64,000 bases of DNA from an uncultured Lachnospiraceae bacterium (GTDB lineage: Bacteria; Bacillota; Clostridia; Lachnospirales; Lachnospiraceae), in assembly GCA_902781655.1 (NCBI GenBank), contig CACZJZ010000005.1, forward strand, positions 1-64,000, written 5' to 3'. A program made the position numbers and the translations under genes. The notes below the pieces were generated by a model. That model worked only from the letters and a program-made list of their open reading frames with translations, was not told the DNA's origin and made no database searches. Positions 44,084 to 52,767 of this stretch are shown one piece after another (positions within the stretch are counted from its first letter, which is position 1; each line of letters opens with the position of its first letter).

Positions 44084-44623
44084 TCAACCGGACTTGCTCC
44101 GCCCGGCGTCGCGCAGAAAGACAGCTGCCCGCTTTGTCGCCGCCATCAGAGGCCTGTACAGAATCAGGCACAGGGCAAAATTGCTGACGCCGTGCAGGAT
44201 ATCATACGGTATGCCCGCCACCCACCACGTGAACGCCATGCTCCACCCACCGACTGCCAGATAAGGAATCGAACACAGCGCGCCGAAGCAGAATCCGAAC
44301 AAAGCTGAGAAAACAGCATGAAACCAGTAAGAGGCATGCCTCCGGGTAAAGTGGACGAACAGGATTTCCGCCGGCCAGATGTAAAGGTACATGATAACCC
44401 AGTTGTTCACACCCCAGAAAGCCGTCTCCACCAGCGTGAAGGCGACGGACACCGCCAGAACCTCCAGTCCGAAGTTGAGCGTGAAAACCATAAACAGAAG
44501 GGTCACCAGCTCCACATTCGGAAGGAACTCCAGTGCCCGCTTGCTCACCTCGATCAGCGCCAGCATCATACCCATCGCCGCGATGTCACGGATGGTAAAC
44601 CTTCGCTTACTGTCCTTTTTCAT
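44084..44623 (-). CDS. ECF transporter S component, probable cobamide uptake
   Basis: About 180 residues with five or six hydrophobic helices (IAAMGMMLALIEVSKRALEF; LVTLLFMVFTLNFGLEVLAV; ALFGFCFGALCSIPYL; GIPYDILHGVSNFALCLILY). Size, topology and the GIPYD(I/L)xHGxxN end are those of an energy-coupling-factor substrate-binding S protein. The gene overlaps the DUF4430 gene and shares its cobalamin riboswitch, so the likely substrate is a cobamide or a precursor; no ECF ATPases are encoded in the window. ATG 44623 is chosen; an ATG at 44641 is possible. Confidence 0.82.
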   Translation of the reverse strand: MKKDSKRRFTIRDIAAMGMMLALIEVSKRALEFLPNVELVTLLFMVFTLNFGLEVLAVSVAFTLVETAFWGVNNWVIMYLYIWPAEILFVHFTRRHASYWFHAVFSALFGFCFGALCSIPYLAVGGWSMAFTWWVAGIPYDILHGVSNFALCLILYRPLMAATKRAAVFLRDAGRSKSG

Positions 44624-45080
44624 ACACAAACTGGAAATCATCGCCGTCCGCGACCGGCTGGGAATCCGCGCCGTACTGTCCCACTTCCCCGTTCACATAG
44701 ATGGACCAGTACGCCTTATCCTTGTCGTAATCCGCCGTCACACCGTTGATCGCCGTGATATACAGACCATAATCGCTCTGGGTTCCTTCATAGGAGAAGT
44801 CTCCCTCAGCTGCCAGCTCATCCATCAGACCGCTGAGATACTCCGCGTCTGTTCTGCCCTGATACGATTTTGTCTCTCCATTCTGATCGACGACCTCGAC
44901 CGTATATGCCTTTGTACCGGTCTGCGTCTTCGGCCCGAACTTACGATAGACACACAGGAGCACCGCAAGCAGCGCCGCGATCAGGATCACGCCGAATATT
45001 ATTTTCTTTCCTCTGCCCTTCTTTTTTCCTGCCTGTGTCTGCCCGATCTTTTCCCGTTTGACTTTTTCCTGCTGTTCCAT
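44607..45080 (-). CDS. DUF4430 membrane-anchored cobalamin-binding-like protein
   Basis: A 157-residue protein with a basic N-terminus, one membrane anchor (about 26-45) and an extracellular DUF4430 domain (about 57-154; LYITAINGVTADYDKDKAYW, then SIYVNGEVGQYGA and DGDDFQFVYEKG). DUF4430 resembles the C-terminal cobalamin-binding domain of transcobalamin/intrinsic factor. ATG 45080 follows AGGTA; the upstream frame to 45269 crosses the terminator and riboswitch and is not used. With the S component and the riboswitch this looks like a surface B12 capture system. Confidence 0.85.
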   Translation of the reverse strand: MEQQEKVKREKIGQTQAGKKKGRGKKIIFGVILIAALLAVLLCVYRKFGPKTQTGTKAYTVEVVDQNGETKSYQGRTDAEYLSGLMDELAAEGDFSYEGTQSDYGLYITAINGVTADYDKDKAYWSIYVNGEVGQYGADSQPVADGDDFQFVYEKGQ

Positions 45081-45147
45081 TCTGATCCAGTACCTCACTT
45101 TCTCTCTGGTGATGTTGTGCCAAAAGGTGCAGGCGCAGCCTTCAAAA

Positions 45148-45186
45148 AAGGACCCCTCTGCGGAATGCAGCCGCACGGGAGTCCTT
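45148..45186 (-). terminator. Terminator of the riboswitch expression platform
   Basis: On the minus strand the arms AAGGACTCC and GGGGTCCTT, with an inner TGCGG/CCGCA stem, are followed by TTTTTTG. It lies between the riboswitch and the DUF4430 gene and would stop transcription when cobalamin is bound. Confidence 0.85.
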
Positions 45187-45254
45187 CGAAATGGCAAAAC
45201 AAAACCAGAGCAGTCCGCTCTGTACGGGCTGCCAGGATTCGTGCCGCCAGGATC

Positions 45255-45412
45255 TCGTGGCGATTGCACCGCTGAAGGCAGGTCTCCCGGCTGATGGACG
45301 GCGTTTCACATGGAAATCAGCGATCCAATCACGGTGACGAGTTCGTGCGGGATCCTCACCCGCTTCCCTTTTCACCGGGCCCATCCGGCCCGGCACCTCC
45401 GGCCTATTCAAT
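45255..45412 (-). ncRNA. Cobalamin riboswitch
   Basis: On the minus strand the aptamer core is visible in order: GGAGGTGCCGGG, GGTGAAAAGGGAAGCGGGTG, GAGGATCCCGCACG, GTCACCGTGA and finally the B12 box AGCCGGGAGACCTGCC (45277-45292). These match the conserved elements of the adenosylcobalamin-type riboswitch. Boundaries are approximate. A terminator (45148-45186) follows. Confidence 0.93.
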
Positions 45413-45419
45413 GGGTGGC

Positions 45420-45425
45420 ATTATA
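45420..45425 (-). promoter_or_regulatory. Promoter of the riboswitch transcript
   Basis: A perfect extended -10 (TGGTATAAT) on the minus strand just before the riboswitch; transcription would begin near 45413. No good -35 is seen. Confidence 0.6.
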
Positions 45426-45513
45426 CCACCCTCTGCGAAAATAAGATAGAACAAGTTTAAATACGGCATCAGCCGCCGTTCCCGCGCGAAGCCGCTCAAA
45501 TACGTGAATTCAA

Positions 45514-45542
45514 TTGCCAAAATCCGGCGATTATGGTTAAAT
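45514..45542 (+). promoter_or_regulatory. Promoter of the Fe-S scaffold/GGGtGRT operon
   Basis: TTGCCA (45514-45519) and TTAAAT (45537-45542) are spaced 17 bp; the leader to the ATG is about 80 nt. It faces away from the riboswitch promoter. Confidence 0.5.
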
Positions 45543-45629
45543 AAGGGACGGTTACAAAGCTCCCTCCGGCGTTCTGAGCACAGCGGCCGGATCCGGGCAT
45601 TTTCATACATCCTCGAAAGGAGATTACAC

Positions 45630-46322
45630 ATGGTTTACTCATCAGAAGTAAAGGATATGTGCGTCGTTCATCAGGGCGTGCATCATGGCGCGGCTCCCAT
45701 TCCGGAAGAAGCGAAATGGGTCAAGTCCAGGAAAGTGGAAGATATTTCCGGATATACGCACGGCGTTGGCTGGTGCGCACCGCAGCAGGGTGCCTGCAAG
45801 CTCTCCCTCAATGTCAAGGAGGGCATCATTCAGGAGGCCCTCATCGAGACAATCGGCTGCTCCGGCATGACGCACTCTGCTGCTATGGCAGCGGAAATTC
45901 TCCCCGGCCTGACCGTTCTTGAGGCGCTGAACACTGACCTGGTGTGCGATGCCATCAACACTGCTATGAGAGAGCTGTTCCTTCAGATCGCCTATGGCCG
46001 CTCCCAGTCCGCATTCTCTGAGGATGGCCTTCAGATCGGCGCAGGACTTGAGGATCTCGGCAAGGGAACCCGCTCCATGGTCGGTACTACCTACGGCACT
46101 CTGGCAAAGGGTCCCCGTTACCTGGAACTGACCGACGGCTATATCACCGAGCTGGCACTGGACGAAAACGATGAGATCATCGGTTATAAGTTCGTCAACT
46201 TCGGCAAGATGATGGACTTCATCAAGGCGGGCGACGATGCCAACACGGCATTCCAGAAGGCGTCCGGCAAGTATGGCCGTGTCGCGGATGCTGTGAAATT
46301 CATCGATCCCAGAAAGCAGTAA
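45630..46322 (+). CDS. NifU-like iron-sulfur cluster assembly scaffold protein
   Basis: A 230-residue protein with a NifU/IscU-like N-terminal domain (about 38-125; GWCAPQQGACKLSLNVKEG, IETIGCSGMTHSAAMAAEIL), then a separate region of about 100 residues of unknown fold (GTRSMVGTTYGTLAKGPRYL). Cysteines are at 11, 49, 56, 77 and 106; the canonical third IscU ligand region (LFLQIAYGRSQS) has no Cys, so cluster ligation may differ. ATG 45630 has AAGGAG 6 nt upstream. It is followed at 24 nt by the GGGtGRT gene. Codon use is strongly biased to few C-ending codons, suggesting high expression. Confidence 0.85.
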   Translation: MVYSSEVKDMCVVHQGVHHGAAPIPEEAKWVKSRKVEDISGYTHGVGWCAPQQGACKLSLNVKEGIIQEALIETIGCSGMTHSAAMAAEILPGLTVLEALNTDLVCDAINTAMRELFLQIAYGRSQSAFSEDGLQIGAGLEDLGKGTRSMVGTTYGTLAKGPRYLELTDGYITELALDENDEIIGYKFVNFGKMMDFIKAGDDANTAFQKASGKYGRVADAVKFIDPRKQ

Positions 46323-46346
46323 TCCAAGAAGGAGGAAAGTAAGACA

Positions 46347-47366
46347 ATGGCATTATTTGAATCATATGAAAGAAGAGAGCCCCAGATTCTGGCCACTCTG
46401 AACAAGTATGGCATTTCCTCCATCGAGGAATGCAAGACCATCACCGAGGCAGCCGGTCTGGATGTCTATCACCTTGTCGAGAATATTCAGCCCATCTGCT
46501 TCGAGAACGCAAAGTGGGCATACACCGTCGGCGCGGCGATCGCCATCAAGAAGAACTGCCGCAGGGCGGACGAGGCCGCTGCCGCAATCGGCGAGGGCCT
46601 GCAGAGCTTCTGCATCCCCGGATCGGTTGCTGACCGCCGTAAAGTAGGTCTTGGCCATGGCAATCTCGGCAAGATGCTCCTTGAGGAGAACACCGAGTGC
46701 TTCGCATTCCTCGCCGGCCACGAGTCCTTCGCAGCCGCAGAGGGCGCCATCGGTATCGCTGACAAGGCAAACAAGGTCCGCAAGAAGCCCCTTCGTGTCA
46801 TTCTGAACGGCCTTGGCAAGGATGCCGCCAAGATCATCTCCCGTGTCAACGGCTTCACCTATGTTGAGACAGAGTATGACTATTTCACCGGCGAACTCAA
46901 GGTTCTCTCCGAGACCTGCTACTCCAAGGATCCGACCAGCCCCCGCGCCAAGGTCCGCTGCTACGGCGCTGACGATGTGCAGGAAGGCGTCGCGATCATG
47001 TGGAAGGAGAATGTGGATATCTCCATCACCGGAAATTCCACCAACCCGACCAGATTCCAGCACCCTGTCGCAGGCACCTACAAGAAAGAGCGCCTCGAGG
47101 CAGGCAAGAAGTACTTCTCCGTGGCATCCGGCGGCGGCACAGGCCGTACTCTTCACCCGGACAACATGGCTGCAGGCCCTGCTTCCTACGGCATGACCGA
47201 CACCATGGGCCGTATGCACAGCGATGCGCAGTTCGCGGGTTCCTCCTCCGTCCCGGCACACGTCGAGATGATGGGCCTGATCGGCATGGGCAACAACCCG
47301 ATGGTTGGCGCCACCGTCTCCACCGCTGTTTCCGTAGCACTGGCTGCGGAACAGGGCAAGTTCTGA
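46347..47366 (+). CDS. GGGtGRT protein (function unknown)
   Basis: The 339-residue protein carries the motif that names the family, GGGTGRT, at 262-268. It is soluble, with no signal peptide. Seven Cys (29, 51, 71, 89, 118, 191, 205) and a glycine-rich C-terminus (MGLIGMGNNPMVGATVSTAV) stand out. The family is known by its motif and by its neighbouring Fe-S scaffold gene; no biochemical role is known to me. AAGGAGG precedes the ATG. It is the last gene of the pair, ended by a terminator at 47454-47512. A role in Fe-S or metal-cofactor metabolism is inferred from context only. Confidence 0.9.
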   Translation: MALFESYERREPQILATLNKYGISSIEECKTITEAAGLDVYHLVENIQPICFENAKWAYTVGAAIAIKKNCRRADEAAAAIGEGLQSFCIPGSVADRRKVGLGHGNLGKMLLEENTECFAFLAGHESFAAAEGAIGIADKANKVRKKPLRVILNGLGKDAAKIISRVNGFTYVETEYDYFTGELKVLSETCYSKDPTSPRAKVRCYGADDVQEGVAIMWKENVDISITGNSTNPTRFQHPVAGTYKKERLEAGKKYFSVASGGGTGRTLHPDNMAAGPASYGMTDTMGRMHSDAQFAGSSSVPAHVEMMGLIGMGNNPMVGATVSTAVSVALAAEQGKF

Positions 47367-47453
47367 TCAAACCTGCCCTGCAGTCCCTTGTCCAATCGGG
47401 TTCCTGCTCGCTGGCAGAGGTCACCGGGCAGGATTCCCATGTTTCAAAGAACA

Positions 47454-47512
47454 AAAGCACGACCGGTACATTCCGAACAGGAGCGCGCCGGTCGTGCTTT
47501 TTATCGTTTTTT
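47454..47512 (+). terminator. Intrinsic terminator after the GGGtGRT gene
   Basis: AAAGCACGACCGG and CCGGTCGTGCTTT form a 13-bp stem followed by TTATCGTTTTTTC. Confidence 0.9.
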
Positions 47513-47552
47513 CTGGCCTTTTTACATCAAATGACGCAGGCGCAAAAATCAT

Positions 47553-50444
47553 TCAGCCATCCTGCTTCATCAGGGACACGACAAAATTCGTGAGATTCAG
47601 GACATACAGACGATCCCCGTTTTCTTCATTCCGCATTAGGTACGACAGCTGCCCGTGGAACCTCCGCTCGTTCACCGGGACCTCGAAGCTCCATTCTTCC
47701 GGTTCTGTACCCCGCCCTGCTCCATCCGGCTTTCCTTCCTTCCGCTCCATTAGTATCTGGAACAGACTCTTTGCCAAAGCCGAGTCATCCTTCAGATAAA
47801 TTTCCGACCCCCTGATTTCAAGAATATCCCTCAGGTTCTGCTGCATTTCATCATTCATGCGCATGACAGTGAATCGGCGCGTCCCGGCATTCCACAGAAG
47901 AACCGCTCTGCAGAATCGATAGGCGGCATGGTTCCCCGGAAAATAGAGCTGGCTCCCCGCGATGTCCAGTTTCACTTCTGCCGCGGTCTGATAAAAACGA
48001 TCTATGCATGCGTCCGTGCGATTCCGTAGAAAACTGCTTGAGAGCAGTTTTTCCAGCGGAAGAGGCTGGCTGAAATAGAACCCCTGGATGAAATTGATGC
48101 CCCACTGCTTCGCCAGCAAGAACTGATCCCAGTTTTCCACTCCCTCTGCGATCATCATGCTGTTTGTCTCATGGCTGAGGTCTACAACGCTCCGGATGAT
48201 GGTCTGCGTCCTGGGATTCGCATAGTCTGCCAGAAACGACTGGTCCAGCTTGCATCCCTGTACCTGGTAACTCCCGAACGAAGACAATGAGGACTCTCCC
48301 ACGCCGAAATCATCGATCCACAGGCGATATCCCAGCTCGTGCATCTGCCGCAGAGAATCCTGGAGAAGGCTGGAATCGGCGAATGCGGATTCCGTGATTT
48401 CAAACTGAATCTGCTTCCTGGAAATCTGATAGCGGGACATGATATGCTCAATCTCGACCGGCATATTGACAGTGCGGAAGTCTGTCTGAGACAAATTGAC
48501 ATTGATGAAGATCTTTTCTGGAAAACGATCCCGGTGCGCCGCAACATCCCTGCAGACCTGGTCCAGTATATAAAGGTCCAGCCGGTATACCTCGTTTGTT
48601 CTCTCCAGATACGGAATATAATCAGCCGGGGGAATGAGTCCCTGTTCCGGATCCTGCCAGCGGCTCAGCGCCTCAAAGCCGCAGGTGGTTCCGCTGAGAG
48701 ACCCCACAATCGGCTGATAGTAAGGGACGAAATATTTCTTCTGCAGTGCTGTTTCGAACCGGTTGTGGACAAAGGTCCCCCTGTTTCTCTCCTGACTCAT
48801 TGCCGCATCATAGATGTGGAAATAAGAATCGCGGTGATACATATCCGGATCCGCATCCGCTGCATATTTTGCATTATACATGCCTGTCGCAAAGTCGGTC
48901 GGCGCATCGTTTGCATGATGGTGGAATATTCCTGCCCTGAGAATGATTCTGGGCCTTCGCTCCGTCTTATACACCTCGTCCTGTATCTTCCGGACACGGC
49001 TGACAAACTCATCATCTGGCAGAGTGGAAAACAGCACAAAATGATCGGCTTCTCTGTGGATCAGTCTGACACCGGGGACACAGTTTAAAACGATCTGACT
49101 GATTTGTTCCAGCAGATTTTGTCCCGCCCTGTAGCCGAGTTCTTCCGTGATCTCCGAAAAGTCGTTCATATCGAGATAGGCGATACTCCATGCCTTGCCG
49201 GACATGTCATTCTGATCAAACAGCTTCACCGCCTCATTCATGTCCTCCAGCGTATCAAGGACTGGCGTCTGAGCCGGCAGCCAGTGGAGAGCCTTGTTCT
49301 CCGTCATGGAGACAGTACCCTTTATTTTTCCTCCGCCCTCTCCCTTTGCCTCATAGAGAAAGCTGTCCGCCACCCGAATCATCGTCCGGAGTTCCTGCTC
49401 CGAATGCGCGATTCCCCTGTAATATCCGATCGACACAGAAAAGCCGATTCCTTCTATCTTAATTCGACATAATTTCTGAAATTCCTGGAGCCGCTGGATG
49501 AACCGCTGTCCATCTGGGTCTTTTGAAATCACCAGAAGTTCATCCCCGCCATAGCGATAGCAGCGATCCTGCTTTTCCCGAAAAACCGTTCTCAGTGTTC
49601 TGCCAGACCGAACCAGGATCCGATCTCCATAGACGTGCCCGTACATATCGTTTGCTCTCTTGAAAGAGTCGAGATCGATGAGCGCTATGCACAGCGTCAC
49701 ATTCATCAGTTCCGGAAAATCCTCTCTCAGTGCCGTCCGGTTCAGCAGTCCAGTGAGTTCATCAGTCCGGCTTTTGGAATGGAACCTCTTCTCGTTATCT
49801 TCAATCTGGAATTTATCCGATTCCGACCGCAGAAATGCTTTCCATCGAATCGAGTTGATAAAGCTGCAGATGACATGGAGCGCAGCGAAATCCACCAGAT
49901 CCTGCCATGCCAGAACATGATGGATCGAAATCATAATGAGGATGGCGGTAACAACATTGATCGCAAAATTTCTCAGATTGGTCAGAATATCCGACATCGG
50001 CACCAGATAAATGATGGATGTCACCAGAATATATTCAAAGAAAAAACTGCTGTTCTTCTCCGTCGTAAAGAAAGTCAGGCTGGCAAGAATCATATTGACA
50101 GCCATAAAACAGTCGATCTCTCTCCTGCTCCGCTTGCGTTCCCGTTCTGATTTTCGCGTGACCGCCCTGAAAAACAGCAAAACAAAAAAGGCGTTTACGG
50201 AGAAAAGGAGAAGATACACCATTGTGGCGTTCAGCTGCGTAAGAAGGATGCCTCTGCCCCACAGCGCATGGGTCCCGACCACTCCGATCATCCCCAGTAT
50301 GCACAGCTGGATGCCTGCGGCAATGCAATAATTCAGATTGCCTTGAATGTAGTCCCTCGTCAGTCTCGGGTTGCTCCTGGATACCGCAGTATCGAAGTCC
50401 GGGATGACCAGCTGTATGTCCGTCAATCGTTTCAATGGCTTCAT
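47553..50444 (-). CDS. Membrane GGDEF-GGDEF-EAL cyclic-di-GMP protein
   Basis: A 963-residue protein. An N-terminal membrane region with about five or six helices (35-205) is followed by a GGDEF domain (about 230-375; RTDELTGLLNRTALRED, CYRYGGDELLVIS), a second, degenerate GGDEF domain (about 415-550; the motif is replaced by IHREADHFVLF), then an EAL phosphodiesterase domain (about 572-830; GFEALSRWQDPEQG, NVNLSQ, EITESAF, IDDFGVGESSLSSF, KLDQSFL, AEGVE) and about 130 further residues. EAL catalytic residues look intact, so it may both make and break c-di-GMP; net activity cannot be told. It stands alone between two terminators. Confidence 0.9.
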   Translation of the reverse strand: MKPLKRLTDIQLVIPDFDTAVSRSNPRLTRDYIQGNLNYCIAAGIQLCILGMIGVVGTHALWGRGILLTQLNATMVYLLLFSVNAFFVLLFFRAVTRKSERERKRSRREIDCFMAVNMILASLTFFTTEKNSSFFFEYILVTSIIYLVPMSDILTNLRNFAINVVTAILIMISIHHVLAWQDLVDFAALHVICSFINSIRWKAFLRSESDKFQIEDNEKRFHSKSRTDELTGLLNRTALREDFPELMNVTLCIALIDLDSFKRANDMYGHVYGDRILVRSGRTLRTVFREKQDRCYRYGGDELLVISKDPDGQRFIQRLQEFQKLCRIKIEGIGFSVSIGYYRGIAHSEQELRTMIRVADSFLYEAKGEGGGKIKGTVSMTENKALHWLPAQTPVLDTLEDMNEAVKLFDQNDMSGKAWSIAYLDMNDFSEITEELGYRAGQNLLEQISQIVLNCVPGVRLIHREADHFVLFSTLPDDEFVSRVRKIQDEVYKTERRPRIILRAGIFHHHANDAPTDFATGMYNAKYAADADPDMYHRDSYFHIYDAAMSQERNRGTFVHNRFETALQKKYFVPYYQPIVGSLSGTTCGFEALSRWQDPEQGLIPPADYIPYLERTNEVYRLDLYILDQVCRDVAAHRDRFPEKIFINVNLSQTDFRTVNMPVEIEHIMSRYQISRKQIQFEITESAFADSSLLQDSLRQMHELGYRLWIDDFGVGESSLSSFGSYQVQGCKLDQSFLADYANPRTQTIIRSVVDLSHETNSMMIAEGVENWDQFLLAKQWGINFIQGFYFSQPLPLEKLLSSSFLRNRTDACIDRFYQTAAEVKLDIAGSQLYFPGNHAAYRFCRAVLLWNAGTRRFTVMRMNDEMQQNLRDILEIRGSEIYLKDDSALAKSLFQILMERKEGKPDGAGRGTEPEEWSFEVPVNERRFHGQLSYLMRNEENGDRLYVLNLTNFVVSLMKQDG

Positions 50445-50623
50445 GATATGTTATCTCTTCGATCTTTTCCGATCCTATTTTCCGTTCGGTCTTTTCCAGC
50501 CACAGGCGCGCCGACTGCGTGTTCCTCGCCTCCAAAACCTCAGTTATTGTATTCCCCTCTGCCCGAAATGCCAAGGAGAATCCTTTCACATTCTCCGTTT
50601 CGCCAGATGAGACATACGCAAAA

Positions 50624-50647
50624 GGCGCTGTCCTTTCGGACAGCGCC
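50624..50647 (-). terminator. Intrinsic terminator after lipO
   Basis: GGCGCTGTCC and GGACAGCGCC form a perfect 10-bp stem with a GAAA tetraloop on the minus strand, followed by TTTTGCG. It lies 68 bp after the lipO stop. Confidence 0.9.
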
Positions 50648-50714
50648 CCGCTGTGTCATCCCCCTCGTATTACTTTTTAGTCAGTCTGTCATGCAGTCAT
50701 CTCCGACAGCCGGT

Positions 50715-52349
50715 TTACTGCTCTGCCTTCCATGCTGCGTACTGATCCTGGCAGGCCTTCAGGACATCCTGATAGCCGGCGCCATCGAGTTCGCTCTGGA
50801 ACTCCTTGATGGTCGAGTCAACCTGATCCTCAGTATATCCGCCGAGTTCAAGGGACTTGCCATAGGTGTTGAACTTATCGATGCAGGCTGCAACCTTGTC
50901 CGTTACGCCGGCAGCATCCGCGTTGAAACGGAATCCGGTGGAAGGATAAGTCTTCGCATCGTTGTTGAAGGTGTCATACATCTCAACCTTGTTGTCAGGC
51001 TCGTTGACTTCCAGCGTGACAGCCTTCACAGAAGTGGATTCCCACGGGCTGTGATTGTAAAGGGTGCCGGTGCCTTCCTGTGTGCGGTCTACCTTGCCGT
51101 CAGTCAGAACATAATCCGTGCCTTCGATACCATAGGTGTAAAGGTTGCCGACAACCGGATCTGTCTCCAGAACGCCGAGGAAGTCGATGCAGGCCTTTGC
51201 CTGATCCTCAGTGCACTTTGCGGAAATCGCGAAGCAGGAGCCAAGCGTAGATCTGGAAGTGCTGTAGGTATTGGTCAGAGTCGCGAACTCTTCCTTCTGA
51301 TTGCCGTCACGGCCTTCCGATTCCTTATCGTTCGGAATGGAGGTCCACCAGTTGAACAGCCAGTCCTGCGACTGCGTTGCGGAAGCGTCGACAACGGAAC
51401 CGATCTCATCGTCAGCGTTGACGTAGCCCTTGTCGGCCCATCTTGCCATCATCTTGCAGAACTTGGAATAGTCGTCGGTCAGAAGCGGATCCACAACCTC
51501 TCCGGACTGTGCGTCCACACCGATCATGGAATACATGTTCGGCACAACGAAATCATACTTGTCCATACCGAAGCGGTAGAACATATTCGTGCCGGCGAAT
51601 ACAAACGGATAGCGAATGCCTGCATCCACAGCCTTGTCCATGAACGGCTCGAGTGCTGCCAGCTTGTCCCATGTGTTGTCCGCAGCATCGACTGCCTTCG
51701 TTACCTCATCTGCGGTTACGCCAATCGCATCCAGATTGGACTGCAGCATCTTGACCTTGTATCCCTCGGCGCCTTCCTTGTAGATCGGAACATAATAGTC
51801 GCGTCCGTCATAGCGGCAGCCTGCCCAGTAGGATTCCGGAATCGCCTTGTAAAGATCTGTGCCGGGAAGCAGGTCCGTGATATCATACGCGGACTTATTC
51901 TTGTAGAGATCGTCGGTTCCGATGGTAGCCCACCAGTTCGAGGTCCACATCAGATTGACTTCGCCGTTGTTCCAGGCCATGTTTGCCTTATCAGCATACT
52001 CAGCGTTGTTGATATCGTGAATCTCGACCTGTACATTGTGGCCCTTCTCGAGCAGATACTGATTGATCGCATCCTGTACCTTCGTCACCTCATCCGTATC
52101 AGGGTCTGCCACATTGTATGCCGCGCGGTAAACAACGATCTTCTGAACGTCGCCCGATGCCGCTGCGGTAGTGGCTGTCGTGTCAGCCGCCTCAGAGGTT
52201 GCTGCTGCTGCCGTGCTGGTCTCCGCCGCTGCCTGCGTGGAAGCCGTGGAGGCTGCCTGATTTGCCGTATTGCTGGAACCGCATCCTGCGAGCAGAGCTG
52301 CAGAGGTTGCTGCTGCCAGTGTGAGTGATACCATCTTCTTAGATTTCAT
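50715..52349 (-). CDS. Extracellular solute-binding lipoprotein (LipO-like)
   Basis: Sugar-type ABC binding protein of 544 residues. The signal peptide ends in the lipobox ALLAGC (Cys23), followed by an Ala/Thr-rich linker and a large binding domain (IVVYRAAYNVADPDTDEV; NLMWTSNWWATIGTDDLY). The large size and LplB/YtcP-type permease neighbours match the LipO group, whose known members import oligosaccharides or glycosides. The ATG has GGGAGG 6 nt upstream. It is separated from ytcP by a terminator and has its own promoter (52586-52614), allowing excess binding protein. Confidence 0.88.
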   Translation of the reverse strand: MKSKKMVSLTLAAATSAALLAGCGSSNTANQAASTASTQAAAETSTAAAATSEAADTTATTAAASGDVQKIVVYRAAYNVADPDTDEVTKVQDAINQYLLEKGHNVQVEIHDINNAEYADKANMAWNNGEVNLMWTSNWWATIGTDDLYKNKSAYDITDLLPGTDLYKAIPESYWAGCRYDGRDYYVPIYKEGAEGYKVKMLQSNLDAIGVTADEVTKAVDAADNTWDKLAALEPFMDKAVDAGIRYPFVFAGTNMFYRFGMDKYDFVVPNMYSMIGVDAQSGEVVDPLLTDDYSKFCKMMARWADKGYVNADDEIGSVVDASATQSQDWLFNWWTSIPNDKESEGRDGNQKEEFATLTNTYSTSRSTLGSCFAISAKCTEDQAKACIDFLGVLETDPVVGNLYTYGIEGTDYVLTDGKVDRTQEGTGTLYNHSPWESTSVKAVTLEVNEPDNKVEMYDTFNNDAKTYPSTGFRFNADAAGVTDKVAACIDKFNTYGKSLELGGYTEDQVDSTIKEFQSELDGAGYQDVLKACQDQYAAWKAEQ

Positions 52350-52585
52350 ACTTGCCCTCCCATTGATGGTCAATCTATATTCTCTGCGGGACCCCATGCC
52401 CCGCGACGAATATCAGTTGTTACTGTTGCTTCTGTGAGCGATGTCACTTTTTGCTTTCTGCAGATATTCCGTGCTGCTGACATCAGCTCCTCACGAATGT
52501 TCTCGTGTTCACGAAACATTTTCGCTGCATCAGGTTGAAAGGAAATGATCATGTCTTGTGATATTCTCTTTCGAAACCGATTAAG

Positions 52586-52614
52586 ATGATATATCCTTTG
52601 TGCATATTTTGCAA
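52586..52614 (-). promoter_or_regulatory. lipO promoter
   Basis: TTGCAA (52609-52614) and TATCAT (52586-52591) on the minus strand are spaced 17 bp. Confidence 0.5.
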
Positions 52615-52726
52615 TAGCTGTTTTGCAAAATTTTATTTTCCCGTATTATCGCTACTCTCGCGTCGATAATTCGCCTACAATTATGCACATTTACGATAAC
52701 GGTTACATAAGTGAGAAAAATATTTC

Positions 52727-52752
52727 CCCCGTCAGGGCAAATCCTGACGGGG
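52727..52752 (-). terminator. Terminator after the ytcP-like gene
   Basis: CCCCGTCAGG and CCTGACGGGG form a 10-bp stem; on the minus strand GGAAATATTTTTC follows. It lies 15 bp after the permease stop. Confidence 0.8.
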
Positions 52753-52767
52753 ATCAGGATCATCCGG

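Larger units (their letters stand above)
52350..52767. other. Leader region of lipO
   Basis: This 418-bp gap holds the ytcP terminator, the lipO promoter and a leader of about 230 nt. A 60-codon frame (52370-52552, minus) is open in the leader but has no ribosome binding site and no recognisable product. TCGGTTTCGA near 52573-52582 is a small dyad that might be an operator. Confidence 0.4.

Noticed and set aside
50445-50589. Upstream extension or frameshifted N-terminus of the GGDEF-EAL gene
   Set aside because: A frame opens at 50589 in another phase, but there is no evidence of a frameshift and the annotated protein begins with a plausible membrane domain at 50444.
52370-52552. 60-codon ORF in the lipO leader
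   Set aside because: No ribosome binding site and no similarity recognised; kept only as a note in the leader entry.
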